NCBI RefSeq assembly: GCF_007858445.1
Contig: NZ_VIGV01000004.1
Span: forward strand, 1-64,000
Direction of reading: 5' to 3'
Origin: Tsukamurella sputi
GTDB taxonomy: Bacteria > Actinomycetota > Actinomycetes > Mycobacteriales > Mycobacteriaceae
Length of the DNA stretch: 64,000 nucleotides
In this document: in pieces, positions 8,029 through 15,443 of the stretch
Layout of the letters: every line of letters starts with the position of its first letter
Position numbering within the stretch: position 1 is the first letter of the stretch
Program-made: the position numbers and the translations under genes
Notes under the pieces: generated by a model
Databases searched by the model: none
What the model was told of the DNA's origin: nothing
What the model saw: only the letters and a program-made list of their open reading frames with translations

Positions 8029-8415
8029 TCATGCGGCCCGCTCCAGGGTGCTGATGGTGGCGTCGAAGACGGCGGTGGAGCAGTGCATCGCGGTCAGGGC
8101 GACGTTCTTGGTGATCTGGCCGGCGAGGTAGGTCGCGATGATGGCGGCGCGGTCGTCGGGGTGGGTGGCGCGCACCGGCTCGCCGCGGTGGACACGGTCG
8201 AGGACGACGGGGTCGGCGCGGCGGGCGGTGCCGAGCGTGAGCGGCTTCGCGGACCCAACACCAGCGCGGCGGGTCCGGCCGAGCGGCGGCCACTGGTCGA
8301 GGCGGCCGTGGCGGTTCTCGAAGTTGTAGCAGGTGGAGCAGAGCCCGCGGCCCTGGTGCGGCCGGTCCCGGCGGCAGGAGAGGCAGATGCGGGTGCGGCG
8401 GAGCGCGTTCGTCAC
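8029..8415 (-). CDS. Zinc-ribbon prophage protein
   Basis: A 128-residue protein. The N-terminus (RICLSC, then GLCSTCYNFENRHGRLDQWP) forms a four-cysteine ribbon closely similar to that in the gene at 3644-4018. Residues about 70-125 are helical (LDRVHRGEPV... DDRAAIIATYLAGQITKNVALTAMHCS) and may be a small HTH-like DNA-binding domain. A transcription-related role is plausible but unproven. Confidence 0.65.
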   Translation of the reverse strand: MTNALRRTRICLSCRRDRPHQGRGLCSTCYNFENRHGRLDQWPPLGRTRRAGVGSAKPLTLGTARRADPVVLDRVHRGEPVRATHPDDRAAIIATYLAGQITKNVALTAMHCSTAVFDATISTLERAA

Positions 8416-8690
8416 GATTGGTCCTTCCGGGTGAGGTTGCGGAGCCGTTCGGGTTCGGCGTGGACGGCTTGGTGGGTGTCGAGGGTGACGGCGATGAGGG
8501 TGACGCCGTCGACGGTGACGGGCTGGCCGATGATTCGGCCGTAGAGCGGGATCGGCTTCCAGCTGGGGCCGGGGCGGAAGCCGCGGGGGAGGGGCGGGAA
8601 GTATTCGACGCGGTCGCCGTTCTGCCAGCGCGCGCGGAGCTCGGCGAGCCGGGCGGCCTTCGCCAGCGCCAGGTCGTGGTAGCTGGTCAC
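8412..8690 (-). CDS. Hypothetical prophage protein
   Basis: A 92-residue protein from GTG 8690, which overlaps the upstream stop as GTGA. The helical start (SYHDLALAKAARLAELRARW) is followed by a beta-rich region (DRVEYFPPLPRGFRPGPSW...GVTLIAVTLD). No family is recognised. Confidence 0.65.
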   Translation of the reverse strand: MTSYHDLALAKAARLAELRARWQNGDRVEYFPPLPRGFRPGPSWKPIPLYGRIIGQPVTVDGVTLIAVTLDTHQAVHAEPERLRNLTRKDQS

Positions 8691-8869
8691 GGGGCCTCCT
8701 CGTGGCCGCAGCAGCATCCGCCCGGCCGACGGTGTACCTCGGCGCGCAGGCGCTCGTTCTCCGCGCGGAGTCTGATGTTCTCGTTCGTCAGCACGCGGGT
8801 GCACTGCAGAGCGGAGTCGGCGAGCCGGTTCACGGCGGCCACTGCGGTCTTCATGTTCTGATCGGTCAC
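8687..8869 (-). CDS. Small coiled-coil prophage protein
   Basis: A 60-residue protein. Residues 25-48 (VLTNENIRLRAENERLRAEV) form a leucine-zipper-like heptad stretch, and the tail carries three adjacent cysteines plus histidine (GGCCCGHEE). It probably dimerises and may bind metal. It overlaps both neighbours by 4 bp. Confidence 0.65.
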   Translation of the reverse strand: MTDQNMKTAVAAVNRLADSALQCTRVLTNENIRLRAENERLRAEVHRRPGGCCCGHEEAP

Positions 8870-9210
8870 CGTCGGTCTCCGTTCGCGAGCTCCAGGAGGA
8901 CGTCAGCGTGGCACGGCTGGTCGAGCGGGCACCAGCACATGAGGTTTCGGCCGGCCAGCTCGCGCCGGACCTCAGACACCGAGAACTGCAGCCGCCCCTC
9001 AATGAGCGCGTGACGGAATTCGGCGACAGCCGCCTCCGGCGTGATGTTCCCGCCGTTCTTCGGAGTGGCGACGATGAACGGGTTGCCGTACCGCCCGGGG
9101 CGTCCGACGTAGACGGTCCCGCGGGGCGCGTGCCAGCCCTTCGTGCGGAGCCGCTGGATGCGGCGCGGGCCATCCGGCGGCACAGCGAACAGGGCCTGCT
9201 GGCGGCTCAT
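8866..9210 (-). CDS. DUF4326 domain protein
   Basis: A 114-residue protein matching the DUF4326 pattern: an early Trp/Pro segment, 'VYVGRPGRYGNPF' near residue 33, and the C-terminal 'L.GRNLMCWCPLDQPCHADVLLELAN'. The conserved CWC..D.PCHAD cysteines and histidine suggest a metal site. DUF4326 is widespread in phages and their hosts; its biochemical role is not established. Start ATG 9210 overlaps the preceding stop. Confidence 0.85.
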   Translation of the reverse strand: MSRQQALFAVPPDGPRRIQRLRTKGWHAPRGTVYVGRPGRYGNPFIVATPKNGGNITPEAAVAEFRHALIEGRLQFSVSEVRRELAGRNLMCWCPLDQPCHADVLLELANGDRR

Positions 9211-9551
9211 CGTCGGCCGCCCTTCGCGTGGGCGGCGGCGTACTTGGTGCGCAGCTCGTCCCGCTTCGGGCACACGGACGTGTGGAGCCGATAGAACACC
9301 CAGCCGTCGCGGGCCATGCCGGCGCGTTGGCCGGGCCGGACCTTCGTGGCGCGAATCTGCACCTCGCCCTTCCGGCCGCGTGGCATCGACGTGTCGCGCG
9401 CCAGGACGTGGTCGCCGGCCGGGTCGGGCTGCGCGCCGAACATGGTGCGCTGCGACGACTTCAGCTCGGGGTTCACCGTTGCCCAGATGACGCGGGCGCG
9501 GCAGCCGGGGCAGTTGGATACCGGAAACACGCTCTCGCCGCGATCAGGCAT
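9207..9551 (-). CDS. Hypothetical prophage protein with C-x2-C
   Basis: A 114-residue protein with an N-terminal CPGC, a later single cysteine (HTSVCPKRDEL) and many basic residues. The form 'NCPGCRARVIWATV' looks like half of a zinc ribbon for nucleic-acid contact. It overlaps the upstream gene by 8 bp. No named family. Confidence 0.65.
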   Translation of the reverse strand: MPDRGESVFPVSNCPGCRARVIWATVNPELKSSQRTMFGAQPDPAGDHVLARDTSMPRGRKGEVQIRATKVRPGQRAGMARDGWVFYRLHTSVCPKRDELRTKYAAAHAKGGRR

Positions 9552-9864
9552 CGCGGGCCTCCTTCAGCTCGCGGGTGAGGCGGGTGATGGTGCCGCGCAA
9601 CGGCGCGTTCGACTTCTCCGCGCTCTCGGCGCGTTCCCGGAGCGGGTCAACCAGGGACAGCGCGACGTGCTGGCCGGTCAGCTTCAGGTTGTCGTGCAGA
9701 ACGTGAGCGATCCTGCGGTCCGTTGACTTCCACTTGTCCTCGGCGTCGATCAGCCGGATGGTGTCGCCGGCTTGGTAGTCGCGGGCCTGGGCGAGGATGA
9801 CGTGCTGCTGGCCCTCGCGAATGCGGTCGATCCAGGTGCCGGGGACGGTGAGGCGGTGGATCAT
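9544..9864 (-). CDS. DUF3850 / ASCH-like (PUA-fold) protein
   Basis: A 106-residue protein. Residues 1-70 (HRLTVPGTWIDRIREGQQHVILAQARDYQAGDTIRLID) follow the DUF3850 layout: a strand, 'w...I..G.k....R..DR.yqvGD.l.l.e'. This is a compact PUA/ASCH fold linked to RNA binding. A charged C-terminal helix extends the domain. It may bind RNA during the lytic phase; this is inferred from the family only. Confidence 0.65.
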   Translation of the reverse strand: MIHRLTVPGTWIDRIREGQQHVILAQARDYQAGDTIRLIDAEDKWKSTDRRIAHVLHDNLKLTGQHVALSLVDPLRERAESAEKSNAPLRGTITRLTRELKEARDA

Positions 9865-10106
9865 GCTGCACCTCCGGCGACCTCGTCGGCCTGCTGGAGG
9901 GCGTCGATCAGCCGCTGCACGTCCTCGCGGGTGAGCGCGAACAGGTGGGATGTGGTGTGGCCCATCCGCAGCATCACGGGGAGGGCGGGATCGAAGGATT
10001 CGCCGGGCCGGTACGCGATCAGCTCGGCCTTCGGGTCGTCCTCGAAGGGGCGCCAGACGACGGCGTCGGGGAAGTCCTCGGCGCGGGGGACGATGTGGTC
10101 GGTCAT
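9861..10106 (-). CDS. Hypothetical prophage protein
   Basis: An 81-residue acidic protein with the order strand-rich core (VVWRPFEDDPKAELIAYRPGE), then a C-terminal helix (LTREDVQRLIDALQQADEV). It overlaps its neighbours by 4 bp each. Function unknown. Confidence 0.65.
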   Translation of the reverse strand: MTDHIVPRAEDFPDAVVWRPFEDDPKAELIAYRPGESFDPALPVMLRMGHTTSHLFALTREDVQRLIDALQQADEVAGGAA

Positions 10107-10297
10107 GCTGCTGTTCTCCTATGAGGTAGGGCTGCTATCGCTGCGCGGAGCTCGCGGTCGATCTGTTCGCAGCGGTCGATCTGGACGTTCTGGGCGGCGC
10201 GGCAGTATTCGCGCCAGAGGGCTGCGACGCGAGCCTCCATCTCGTCGACGAGCGAGGCGACGACGAGATACGGAGGGGCGGCCGGGATGCCGTTCAT
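10103..10297 (-). CDS. Hypothetical prophage protein
   Basis: A 64-residue, mostly helical protein. ATG 10297 was chosen because it overlaps the upstream stop as ATGA. Residues 12-58 read as two helices rich in Arg, Glu and Ala (LVDEMEARVAALWREYCRAA, CEQIDRELRAAIAAL), possibly a helical hairpin. No family recognised. Confidence 0.6.
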   Translation of the reverse strand: MNGIPAAPPYLVVASLVDEMEARVAALWREYCRAAQNVQIDRCEQIDRELRAAIAALPHRRTAA

Positions 10298-10560
10298 GGC
10301 TGTGGGACTTCGCCGCAGACGCTCCGGCCCGTGGCGTACCGGCGCCACGCGAGCTCGATGACGCGGCGGTCCCGGAGCTGGTCACGGCGCATCGCCTGGG
10401 CGGCGAACACCATCAGCATGTTCACCGCGAGCTCGGGAGCGGTGGTGACGATGACCGCAACGTCGGCCTGGACCTGCGCGAGGTCTTCGGCCTCGTACAT
10501 CTCGGTGACGAGCTGGTCACAGCGCGCGGCGACGTCCGTGAGGTACTGCTCGGCGTTCAT
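10294..10560 (-). CDS. Hypothetical prophage protein
   Basis: An 88-residue, largely helical protein beginning MNAEQYLTDVAARCDQLVTEMY. A GGAACC motif precedes the ATG at 10560. No motif recognised; the gene sits just downstream of the RecT-associated protein and begins a run of small unknowns. Confidence 0.65.
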   Translation of the reverse strand: MNAEQYLTDVAARCDQLVTEMYEAEDLAQVQADVAVIVTTAPELAVNMLMVFAAQAMRRDQLRDRRVIELAWRRYATGRSVCGEVPQP

Positions 10561-10640
10561 GGTGGTTCCGATCGGGGGTGGTGCCCGGCGGCGCCGCGGA
10601 GTGGACACGCGGCGCCGCCGAGACTCGGGGAGGGGTGGGG

Positions 10641-11075
10641 CTACGCGGGATCGGAGAACATGCCGCGGACGTTGTCGGGCGCGCGGCCCTCGCCGTCCTT
10701 CCCGACCTGATCGGCCGGCGGCACCCAGTCGCCGCCCGGCTCGTCCGGCCGATAGTCGCCGAGGTCCGGGCGGGGCTCGTCGCCCAGCTCGTCCTCGATG
10801 CTCGTCTGCCCGGGAATCTCGCCCGTGCCCTTCATTCCCTTCAGCGTTCCCGCGGTGCCGACGTTCGTCTCCCGCACCTTGAAGTTCGCGAACTGGCGGG
10901 TGCCGGATGCCAGCTTCTCGGTGCCGGTCGACGTGCACTCCACGGTGATCGTGAGCACGCGAATCTCCCCGACCTTCGGGTGGTGCTCGAACATGTCCTC
11001 CGGCGACCCGGCGAACTTCCACTTGCACAACCCGGCGCCCTCGGACTCGCCGTCGATCGTGTTGATCTCAGCCAT
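10641..11075 (-). CDS. RecT-linked prophage protein, possible ssDNA-binding accessory
   Basis: A 144-residue protein whose ATG lies 6 nt after the recT stop. The N-terminal 80 residues are beta-rich (CKWKFAGSPEDMF... EIRVLTITVECTSTGTEKLASGTRQFANFKVRET), compatible with a small OB-like domain. The tail from about 95 is acidic and proline/glycine-rich, as in single-strand-binding protein tails. Position beside recE/recT supports a recombination role, but I cannot assign a known family. Confidence 0.6.
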   Translation of the reverse strand: MAEINTIDGESEGAGLCKWKFAGSPEDMFEHHPKVGEIRVLTITVECTSTGTEKLASGTRQFANFKVRETNVGTAGTLKGMKGTGEIPGQTSIEDELGDEPRPDLGDYRPDEPGGDWVPPADQVGKDGEGRAPDNVRGMFSDPA

Positions 11076-11081
11076 GATTCG

Positions 11082-12119
11082 TTACTTCCCTTCGGTGGTG
11101 GTGAAAATCGAGATGATCTGGTTGGCCTCGTCGCTCGTGAGGTCGTCGAGGGTCGCGCCGTCGCGCTGCGTCCAGTTCGCCAGCGCCTCCGGCATGAACG
11201 CGGCGTCGAACTTCTGCTCCGCCGCGATGGCCTCGACCTTCGCGATCTGCACCTTCGTGGCCTTCTTCGCCGCCGGCGCGGCGGCCTGCGGCTTCGGCTC
11301 GGCGGGCACGTCGACCGCGGCCTCCACGTCCTCCGAGGCCGCGTCGATCGCGGGCGTCTCCGGCGTGAGGTCCAGCTCCGGCCCCGCGGACACGTCCACC
11401 ACCGACGGCAGCGACCGGTCCGTACCGTCGCGGGCCGTCTCGTCGAGCGCGACCGCCGTGCGGAGCTCCACCGACGACGGCAACCACTTCGCGAGCTGCT
11501 TCACCGCGGTCTTCCGGGCCATAGCCGACCAGTCGGTCTTCCACGGCCCGTTGTTCCCCGACCGGGAGCGGGCGCGGATCGCCTCGACCTCGCCGACGGA
11601 CATGACCTCGAACGCGGTGCCGCCGTCCTTCATCACGGCGGCGGCGTACACGTAGACCGCCTTGCCGCGGTCGCCGCGCGCGGGGACGTGCACGAGGTCA
11701 CGGTGCAGGCCGAGGCGGTAGTCGAACTCGTCGTTCTCGTAGACGACCTGCGCGTGAATGTCCTGGAGCTGCCCGGACTGCCAAGCGAGCTTGATGAGCC
11801 CGCGGTAGCCGGGGATGAACGTCACCGTGCGGCCGTACGGCACGAGGTACGCCTCGCCGAGCGGGCCGGGCTCCAACCCGAGCTGCGCGGCTGTGAGCAG
11901 TGCGCCGAGGAACGACTCGGGGGTGCACTCGGCGAGCTTCGGGGTCTGCCGGAGGACGGTGGTCGCGATACGCGCCATACGCTCGCCGGTCATGTGCTTC
12001 GGGAGCGCCTTCTGCATCTCCGGCGCCATCTGGCGGATGAGGCCCTGGAGATTCTGCATCGGGGACGGCTGCTGGCGCGGGGCGAGCTGCTGGCCGACGG
12101 GCTGGTACTGGTCAGACAT
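11082..12119 (-). CDS. recT: RecT-family single-strand annealing protein
   Basis: A 345-residue protein from ATG 12119. Residues 40-210 carry the RecT core: HMTGERMARIATTVLRQTPKLAECTPESFLGALLTAAQLGLEPG, then YLVPYGRTVTFIPGYRGLIKLA, and KTDWSAMARKTAVKQLAKWLP. RecT binds ssDNA and promotes strand annealing and exchange during phage recombination and circularisation. The C-terminal third is acidic and ends in a small helical domain (DAAFMPEALANWTQRDGATLDDLT). It overlaps the nuclease gene upstream by 8 bp, forming a RecE/RecT pair. Confidence 0.93.
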   Translation of the reverse strand: MSDQYQPVGQQLAPRQQPSPMQNLQGLIRQMAPEMQKALPKHMTGERMARIATTVLRQTPKLAECTPESFLGALLTAAQLGLEPGPLGEAYLVPYGRTVTFIPGYRGLIKLAWQSGQLQDIHAQVVYENDEFDYRLGLHRDLVHVPARGDRGKAVYVYAAAVMKDGGTAFEVMSVGEVEAIRARSRSGNNGPWKTDWSAMARKTAVKQLAKWLPSSVELRTAVALDETARDGTDRSLPSVVDVSAGPELDLTPETPAIDAASEDVEAAVDVPAEPKPQAAAPAAKKATKVQIAKVEAIAAEQKFDAAFMPEALANWTQRDGATLDDLTSDEANQIISIFTTTEGK

Positions 12120-12951
12120 AGAGGGGGGTTCCTTCGTCTCCTCGGGGCGCGGCCCAGGAGGGCAGCGACAGCAGTTCCACGCCGTCGCCATACCCGGGCC
12201 ACTCGTTGTCCTCCACGCACTGCGCGTAGAGGTCGATCGCTTGCCGGTTGAGCCGGCGTCCCTCCGCGATGGCCGCCGCGTCGAGCTCGACGACGGACAC
12301 GAGGTAGGGAGGTTCTTTCTCCTGGGCGATGAACACGAATGCGGGGTCCTCGTCCAGGCCGAGTGCGATGGCGCCGTCGATGTACCACGGGGCCTGCTGG
12401 TGGTAGCCGTAGTCGGCGGCCTTCCGCGCGAACTTGCGCGGGTGCGCGGTCACGGTGGTCTTGTAGTCCGTGATGATGAGCCGGCCGGGCCGAGCCGGGA
12501 GCCAGTCCGGGCGCGCCCGGAGCTGCACGCCGCTCGCCTCGTCGGTCCAGTACAGCGACACCTCCGGTCGGCCGGCCTCGAAGAGCATCGCCGCGACAGG
12601 ATGAGCGCGGACCTTCGCGGCCATCGCCTCAGCGACACGCATCTCCTTGGACAGCAACGGAACCAGACCCTGCGCGTACGCGTCGGCCTTCGCTTCCTTC
12701 GCGGCCTTCGTCAAGTAGTTCTCGAACTTCACCTCGACGAGCTCCGACCCAGCACCGAGCACGAGACGGTGCGCGGCGTGCCCGAGGTCATACGTCCGCT
12801 TCGGTCCGCTGCCGTGCTCGCGGTCGTACGCGAACCGCGCGGGCGAGTCGTTCAGCAGGGTGCGCGCCCCCGAACTCGACAGGGAGACCAGGTCATCGTG
12901 GTAGTCGGTGTCCGGGACGTCCTCGTAGACGCCCGGCTCCCGCGCGGTCAC
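12112..12951 (-). CDS. RecE-like PD-(D/E)xK exonuclease (DUF3799 type)
   Basis: A 279-residue protein. YHDDLVSLSSSGARTLLNDSPARF near residues 17-40 is the typical opening of putative phage exodeoxyribonuclease VIII proteins. GHAAHRLVLG lies at 57-66. The nuclease core has D149 in RARPDWLP and D162-Y-K164 in IITDYKTT, the PD-(D/E)xK catalytic residues. It should resect one strand of duplex DNA to make the ssDNA bound by the RecT protein encoded immediately downstream. Confidence 0.88.
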   Translation of the reverse strand: MTAREPGVYEDVPDTDYHDDLVSLSSSGARTLLNDSPARFAYDREHGSGPKRTYDLGHAAHRLVLGAGSELVEVKFENYLTKAAKEAKADAYAQGLVPLLSKEMRVAEAMAAKVRAHPVAAMLFEAGRPEVSLYWTDEASGVQLRARPDWLPARPGRLIITDYKTTVTAHPRKFARKAADYGYHQQAPWYIDGAIALGLDEDPAFVFIAQEKEPPYLVSVVELDAAAIAEGRRLNRQAIDLYAQCVEDNEWPGYGDGVELLSLPSWAAPRGDEGTPLYV

Positions 12952-13235
12952 CGGGTGACCTTCGCGCGCGGGCCGAGCTCCGTCGGCGGCTTGAACCGCG
13001 CGAACCAGGCCCCGCCGCGCTGCTGCACGAGGTACCCGTCGGCGGCGCGGAAGTGCTCCATGAACACGGCGACCTCGTGCCGCATCTTCTTCGCGCCCGG
13101 CTCACCCGTGCGCGGGAACCGCGCCCACTGCCCGGGGTGCGTGGCGGCGCCCCGCACCAGCGCGTCCGCGATGTCCTCGCACCACTCCGGCACCCGCGGC
13201 GGCAGCACCGGGCCGATGAACTCCAGCTCGATCAC
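12948..13235 (-). CDS. Hypothetical prophage protein
   Basis: A 95-residue protein with the segment EFIGPVLPPRVPEWCEDIADALVRGAATHPGQWARFPRTGEPGAKKMRHEVAVFMEHFRAADGYLVQQR. It is probably one small alpha/beta domain. Overlaps of 4 bp on both sides place it in the recombination operon. No family recognised. Confidence 0.65.
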   Translation of the reverse strand: MIELEFIGPVLPPRVPEWCEDIADALVRGAATHPGQWARFPRTGEPGAKKMRHEVAVFMEHFRAADGYLVQQRGGAWFARFKPPTELGPRAKVTR

Positions 13236-13495
13236 GATGCCTCCACCACGCTGAGGCGGAAGTACAGGTCGCGGCGGTACCAGTACGTGTCGATCGACAG
13301 GTGGCCGTGCAGGACGTTCTTCTCCACGATCGTGTCGAGGAGCACCGTCCCGGTGTTGGTCGGCGGAATCTGGCCGTCACCCGGCACCCGAACCCAGCAG
13401 TTCGGGTTCTCGGCCAGCGTGTCCGCGAGCCTCGCGTCCCAGCCCGCGGGGAGCTCGCCGGGCAGGTGAGCGCGCACCTCGTGCTGAACCGTCAT
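13232..13495 (-). CDS. Hypothetical prophage protein
   Basis: An 87-residue protein starting at ATG 13495, overlapping the preceding stop (ATGA). It has a beta-rich C-terminal half (NTGTVLLDTIVEKNVLHGHLSIDTYWYRRDLYFRLSVVEAS). No motif recognised. Confidence 0.65.
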   Translation of the reverse strand: MTVQHEVRAHLPGELPAGWDARLADTLAENPNCWVRVPGDGQIPPTNTGTVLLDTIVEKNVLHGHLSIDTYWYRRDLYFRLSVVEAS

Positions 13496-13665
13496 GATGC
13501 GGCCCTCCCCGCCGCGACGTCCTCGCAGCGGTCGCAGAGGTCCGCGAGCCGGTCGCACGGCCGTCCGCACGCGCAGCACGCGCCCGGCGTCGGCCCCTCC
13601 AGATACCGGTCGAGGTGCGCGGCCTCCGACCGCTCCACACCCCGCCTGAACTCGTAATCGTTCAC
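13492..13665 (-). CDS. Small four-cysteine prophage protein
   Basis: A 57-residue protein. I place the start at GTG 13665 because AGAGGA lies 9 nt upstream; an upstream TTG at 13704 would overlap the exonuclease gene. The motif C-C-A-C-G-R-P-C-D-R ... C-D-R-C-E makes paired C-x2-C knuckles, so a zinc ribbon is likely. A role in nucleic-acid or protein contact is possible. Confidence 0.6.
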   Translation of the reverse strand: MNDYEFRRGVERSEAAHLDRYLEGPTPGACCACGRPCDRLADLCDRCEDVAAGRAAS

Positions 13666-13700
13666 AGGGACTTGTCCTCTCAAATGGGGTAGGTATTCGG

Positions 13701-14522
13701 TCAACCAAGACGCGCGTTTTCACGCCGCCGCGCGATCAGCGCGGACGCCGACTCATAGAGCGGCCAGCCGAACTCAGCCGTATCGCCGTGGCCGCCCGCA
13801 CGCTGATCCGCGCGCCGCTCCTCCTGCTGCTCGCGGTGCCGCTCGGCCTGCCACCGCATCAGCCCAGCCGCGTCGAGCCCCGCGAGCCACCGCACCAGCG
13901 GGCTCGCATCCGCCGGAGCCGCAGCCACACGCCGCTGCATCACCCGCGCCACCGCGCCGGCCGCCACCGCGTCCGCGACCGCGTCGTGCGCGGCCTTCTC
14001 GTCCAACGGCTCGCCGTACCGCGCCGACACGTCGACTAGGTTCCGCGGCGCCTTCTTCTGGTACAGGTTGCCCTTCATGCTGGTCGCCTCGACGGTGCGC
14101 TTCGGGTCCACCGCCTTGTCGATCACCAGCGGGTCGATCACGAGCTGCGGACGCAGCAGGTCGATCCCGACGCGGGCGCACTCACACACCAGCAGCGAGA
14201 TGTCGTACGCCGCGTTGTACGCCACCCACGCCCGGCCGTTCCGGGCCGCGCGGTTCAGCGCCTCGGCGATCATCGCCAGGCCCTCCTCGTACGGCGTGCC
14301 GAACGTGCGGGCGTGCTCCGTCGTCACGCCGTGGACCTTCGTCGCACCCTCGGGAATCTCCAGGCCGTCCGGCGGCGTGAGGAGGAACTGCAGCGGCACA
14401 CCGTCCTCGTTCGGGTCCGCGCCGAGGTCACCGATGCACGCCGTCACGATGAACGACTCCATCGGCAGGCCCGACGTCTCCGTATCCAGGTACGTCAGCG
14501 GCGCGTCGGTCCACAGGCTCAC
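13701..14522 (-). CDS. DnaQ-like 3'-5' exonuclease (DEDDh)
   Basis: A 273-residue protein. Exo I: D13-T-E15 in YLDTETSG. Exo II: N103 and D107 in AYNAAYDISLL. Exo III: H179-x4-D184 in AHDAVADA. These are the DEDDh catalytic residues of the DNA polymerase III epsilon family. The N-terminal 190 residues make the nuclease domain; the Arg/Gln-rich tail (about 225-273) may be a DNA or partner contact. It lies early in the phage operon, ahead of recE/recT. The GTG start at 14522 is coupled to the upstream stop (GTGA). Confidence 0.9.
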   Translation of the reverse strand: MSLWTDAPLTYLDTETSGLPMESFIVTACIGDLGADPNEDGVPLQFLLTPPDGLEIPEGATKVHGVTTEHARTFGTPYEEGLAMIAEALNRAARNGRAWVAYNAAYDISLLVCECARVGIDLLRPQLVIDPLVIDKAVDPKRTVEATSMKGNLYQKKAPRNLVDVSARYGEPLDEKAAHDAVADAVAAGAVARVMQRRVAAAPADASPLVRWLAGLDAAGLMRWQAERHREQQEERRADQRAGGHGDTAEFGWPLYESASALIARRRENARLG

Positions 14523-14764
14523 GGGATACCCACCAGGATGCCGACCCGCGCCATGCTCACCAGCTGCACCTCACCGAGAGGCGGGTACTGCCCGTCCAGG
14601 CCCTCCAGCCGCCGCGCCACGACCAGTCGCTCCACCAGCGTGAGGAGCTTCGCCTCGCGGCACATCCCGAAGTGCCAGCGCGTCATCGTGGACAGCCTGA
14701 CCTCCGTACCGTCCGGCGCGGTGAGCGTCCGGTCCGGCACTTCGTCGACGACCGGGGCGGTCAC
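14519..14764 (-). CDS. Hypothetical prophage protein
   Basis: An 81-residue protein. GTG 14764 overlaps the upstream stop as GTGA. Its middle (TLTAPDGTEVRLSTMTRWHFGMCREAKLLTLVERLVVARRLEGLDGQYP) suggests a short beta-hairpin followed by long helices. Not recognised. Confidence 0.6.
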   Translation of the reverse strand: MTAPVVDEVPDRTLTAPDGTEVRLSTMTRWHFGMCREAKLLTLVERLVVARRLEGLDGQYPPLGEVQLVSMARVGILVGIP

Positions 14765-15213
14765 GCGGCGTCTCGATCCGCGAACAGGCGCGCGTTGGCG
14801 GCCTGGATCAGCGGGACCGAAGCGAACGGGAATCGCGGCTCTCGCCCGGAGACGACAGCCCGGCAGAGCGCTACGGCGTCGTCGAAGGTGAGGTGGTCCC
14901 ACAGCTCGCCGCGCTGAGGCGCGGGAGTGAGTAGGGTGCGGACCTCGCGGAGGATGCGCGCTTCCGACTGGATCCAGCCCACGTGAGCTCGGGACACCCA
15001 CGCCTCGCGGGGTTCGCCGAGCGTTCGGAGGGCCAGCAGCCGCTTGTGCGGGCTCTGGGTGCGACCGAACTTCACGCCGCCGTCGGCGAGAGACAGCGCG
15101 TAGACGTATCCGTCGGGGTTCCGCGAGTAGTAGTCGTCGCCCGGCAGGCGCACCAGGCCGAGTTCTGGGCGGAGGCGCGCGACGCGCTCGAAGTCAGAGG
15201 TTCGGAGACTCAT
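14761..15213 (-). CDS. T5orf172/MUG113 (GIY-YIG-like) domain protein
   Basis: A 150-residue protein. Residues 35-105 (GYVYALSLADGGVKFGRTQSPHKRLLALRTLGEP, then QSEARILREVRTLL) fit the T5orf172 domain: 'vYvl...dg.vKiGrT.np.kRl..l', related to GIY-YIG nucleases. In phages this domain often ends antirepressor-type proteins near the lysis/lysogeny switch. Here it is the second gene of the early operon, coupled by ATGA to the excisionase/Cro-like gene, so a switch-related role is reasonable but unproven. Confidence 0.7.
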   Translation of the reverse strand: MSLRTSDFERVARLRPELGLVRLPGDDYYSRNPDGYVYALSLADGGVKFGRTQSPHKRLLALRTLGEPREAWVSRAHVGWIQSEARILREVRTLLTPAPQRGELWDHLTFDDAVALCRAVVSGREPRFPFASVPLIQAANARLFADRDAA

Positions 15214-15443
15214 GCCGACACCGCCTTGTCCTTCTTGCGGGTGAGCTCCGCGTACTTGCGGACCTCATCGAGGCTGAGCAGGTAAGCGCCGGTGCGGCCG
15301 GGCAGCTTGCGGGTGGTCTGGAGGCGGCCGTCGGCGATGGCCTGGTTGATCGCGCGGCGAGTCACGCCCGAGATGCGGGCGGCTTCGGATGCGGTCACCT
15401 CGTCGGAGGGCTGGGGCGGGGGGCTTGCTTCTACGTTGGGCAT
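15210..15443 (-). CDS. Excisionase/Cro-like HTH protein (HTH_17 type)
   Basis: A 77-residue protein with a MerR/excisionase-type winged helix: VTASEAARISGVTRRAINQAIADGRLQTTRKLPGRTGAYLLSLDEVRKYAE. It is the first gene of the leftward early operon and diverges from the cI-like repressor. Its ATG lies only 7 nt behind a TACTAC hexamer, so the transcript appears leaderless. In integration-dependent-immunity phages the gene at this place is cro-like and excision control lies nearby; this protein could serve either role. Confidence 0.8.
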   Translation of the reverse strand: MPNVEASPPPQPSDEVTASEAARISGVTRRAINQAIADGRLQTTRKLPGRTGAYLLSLDEVRKYAELTRKKDKAVSA

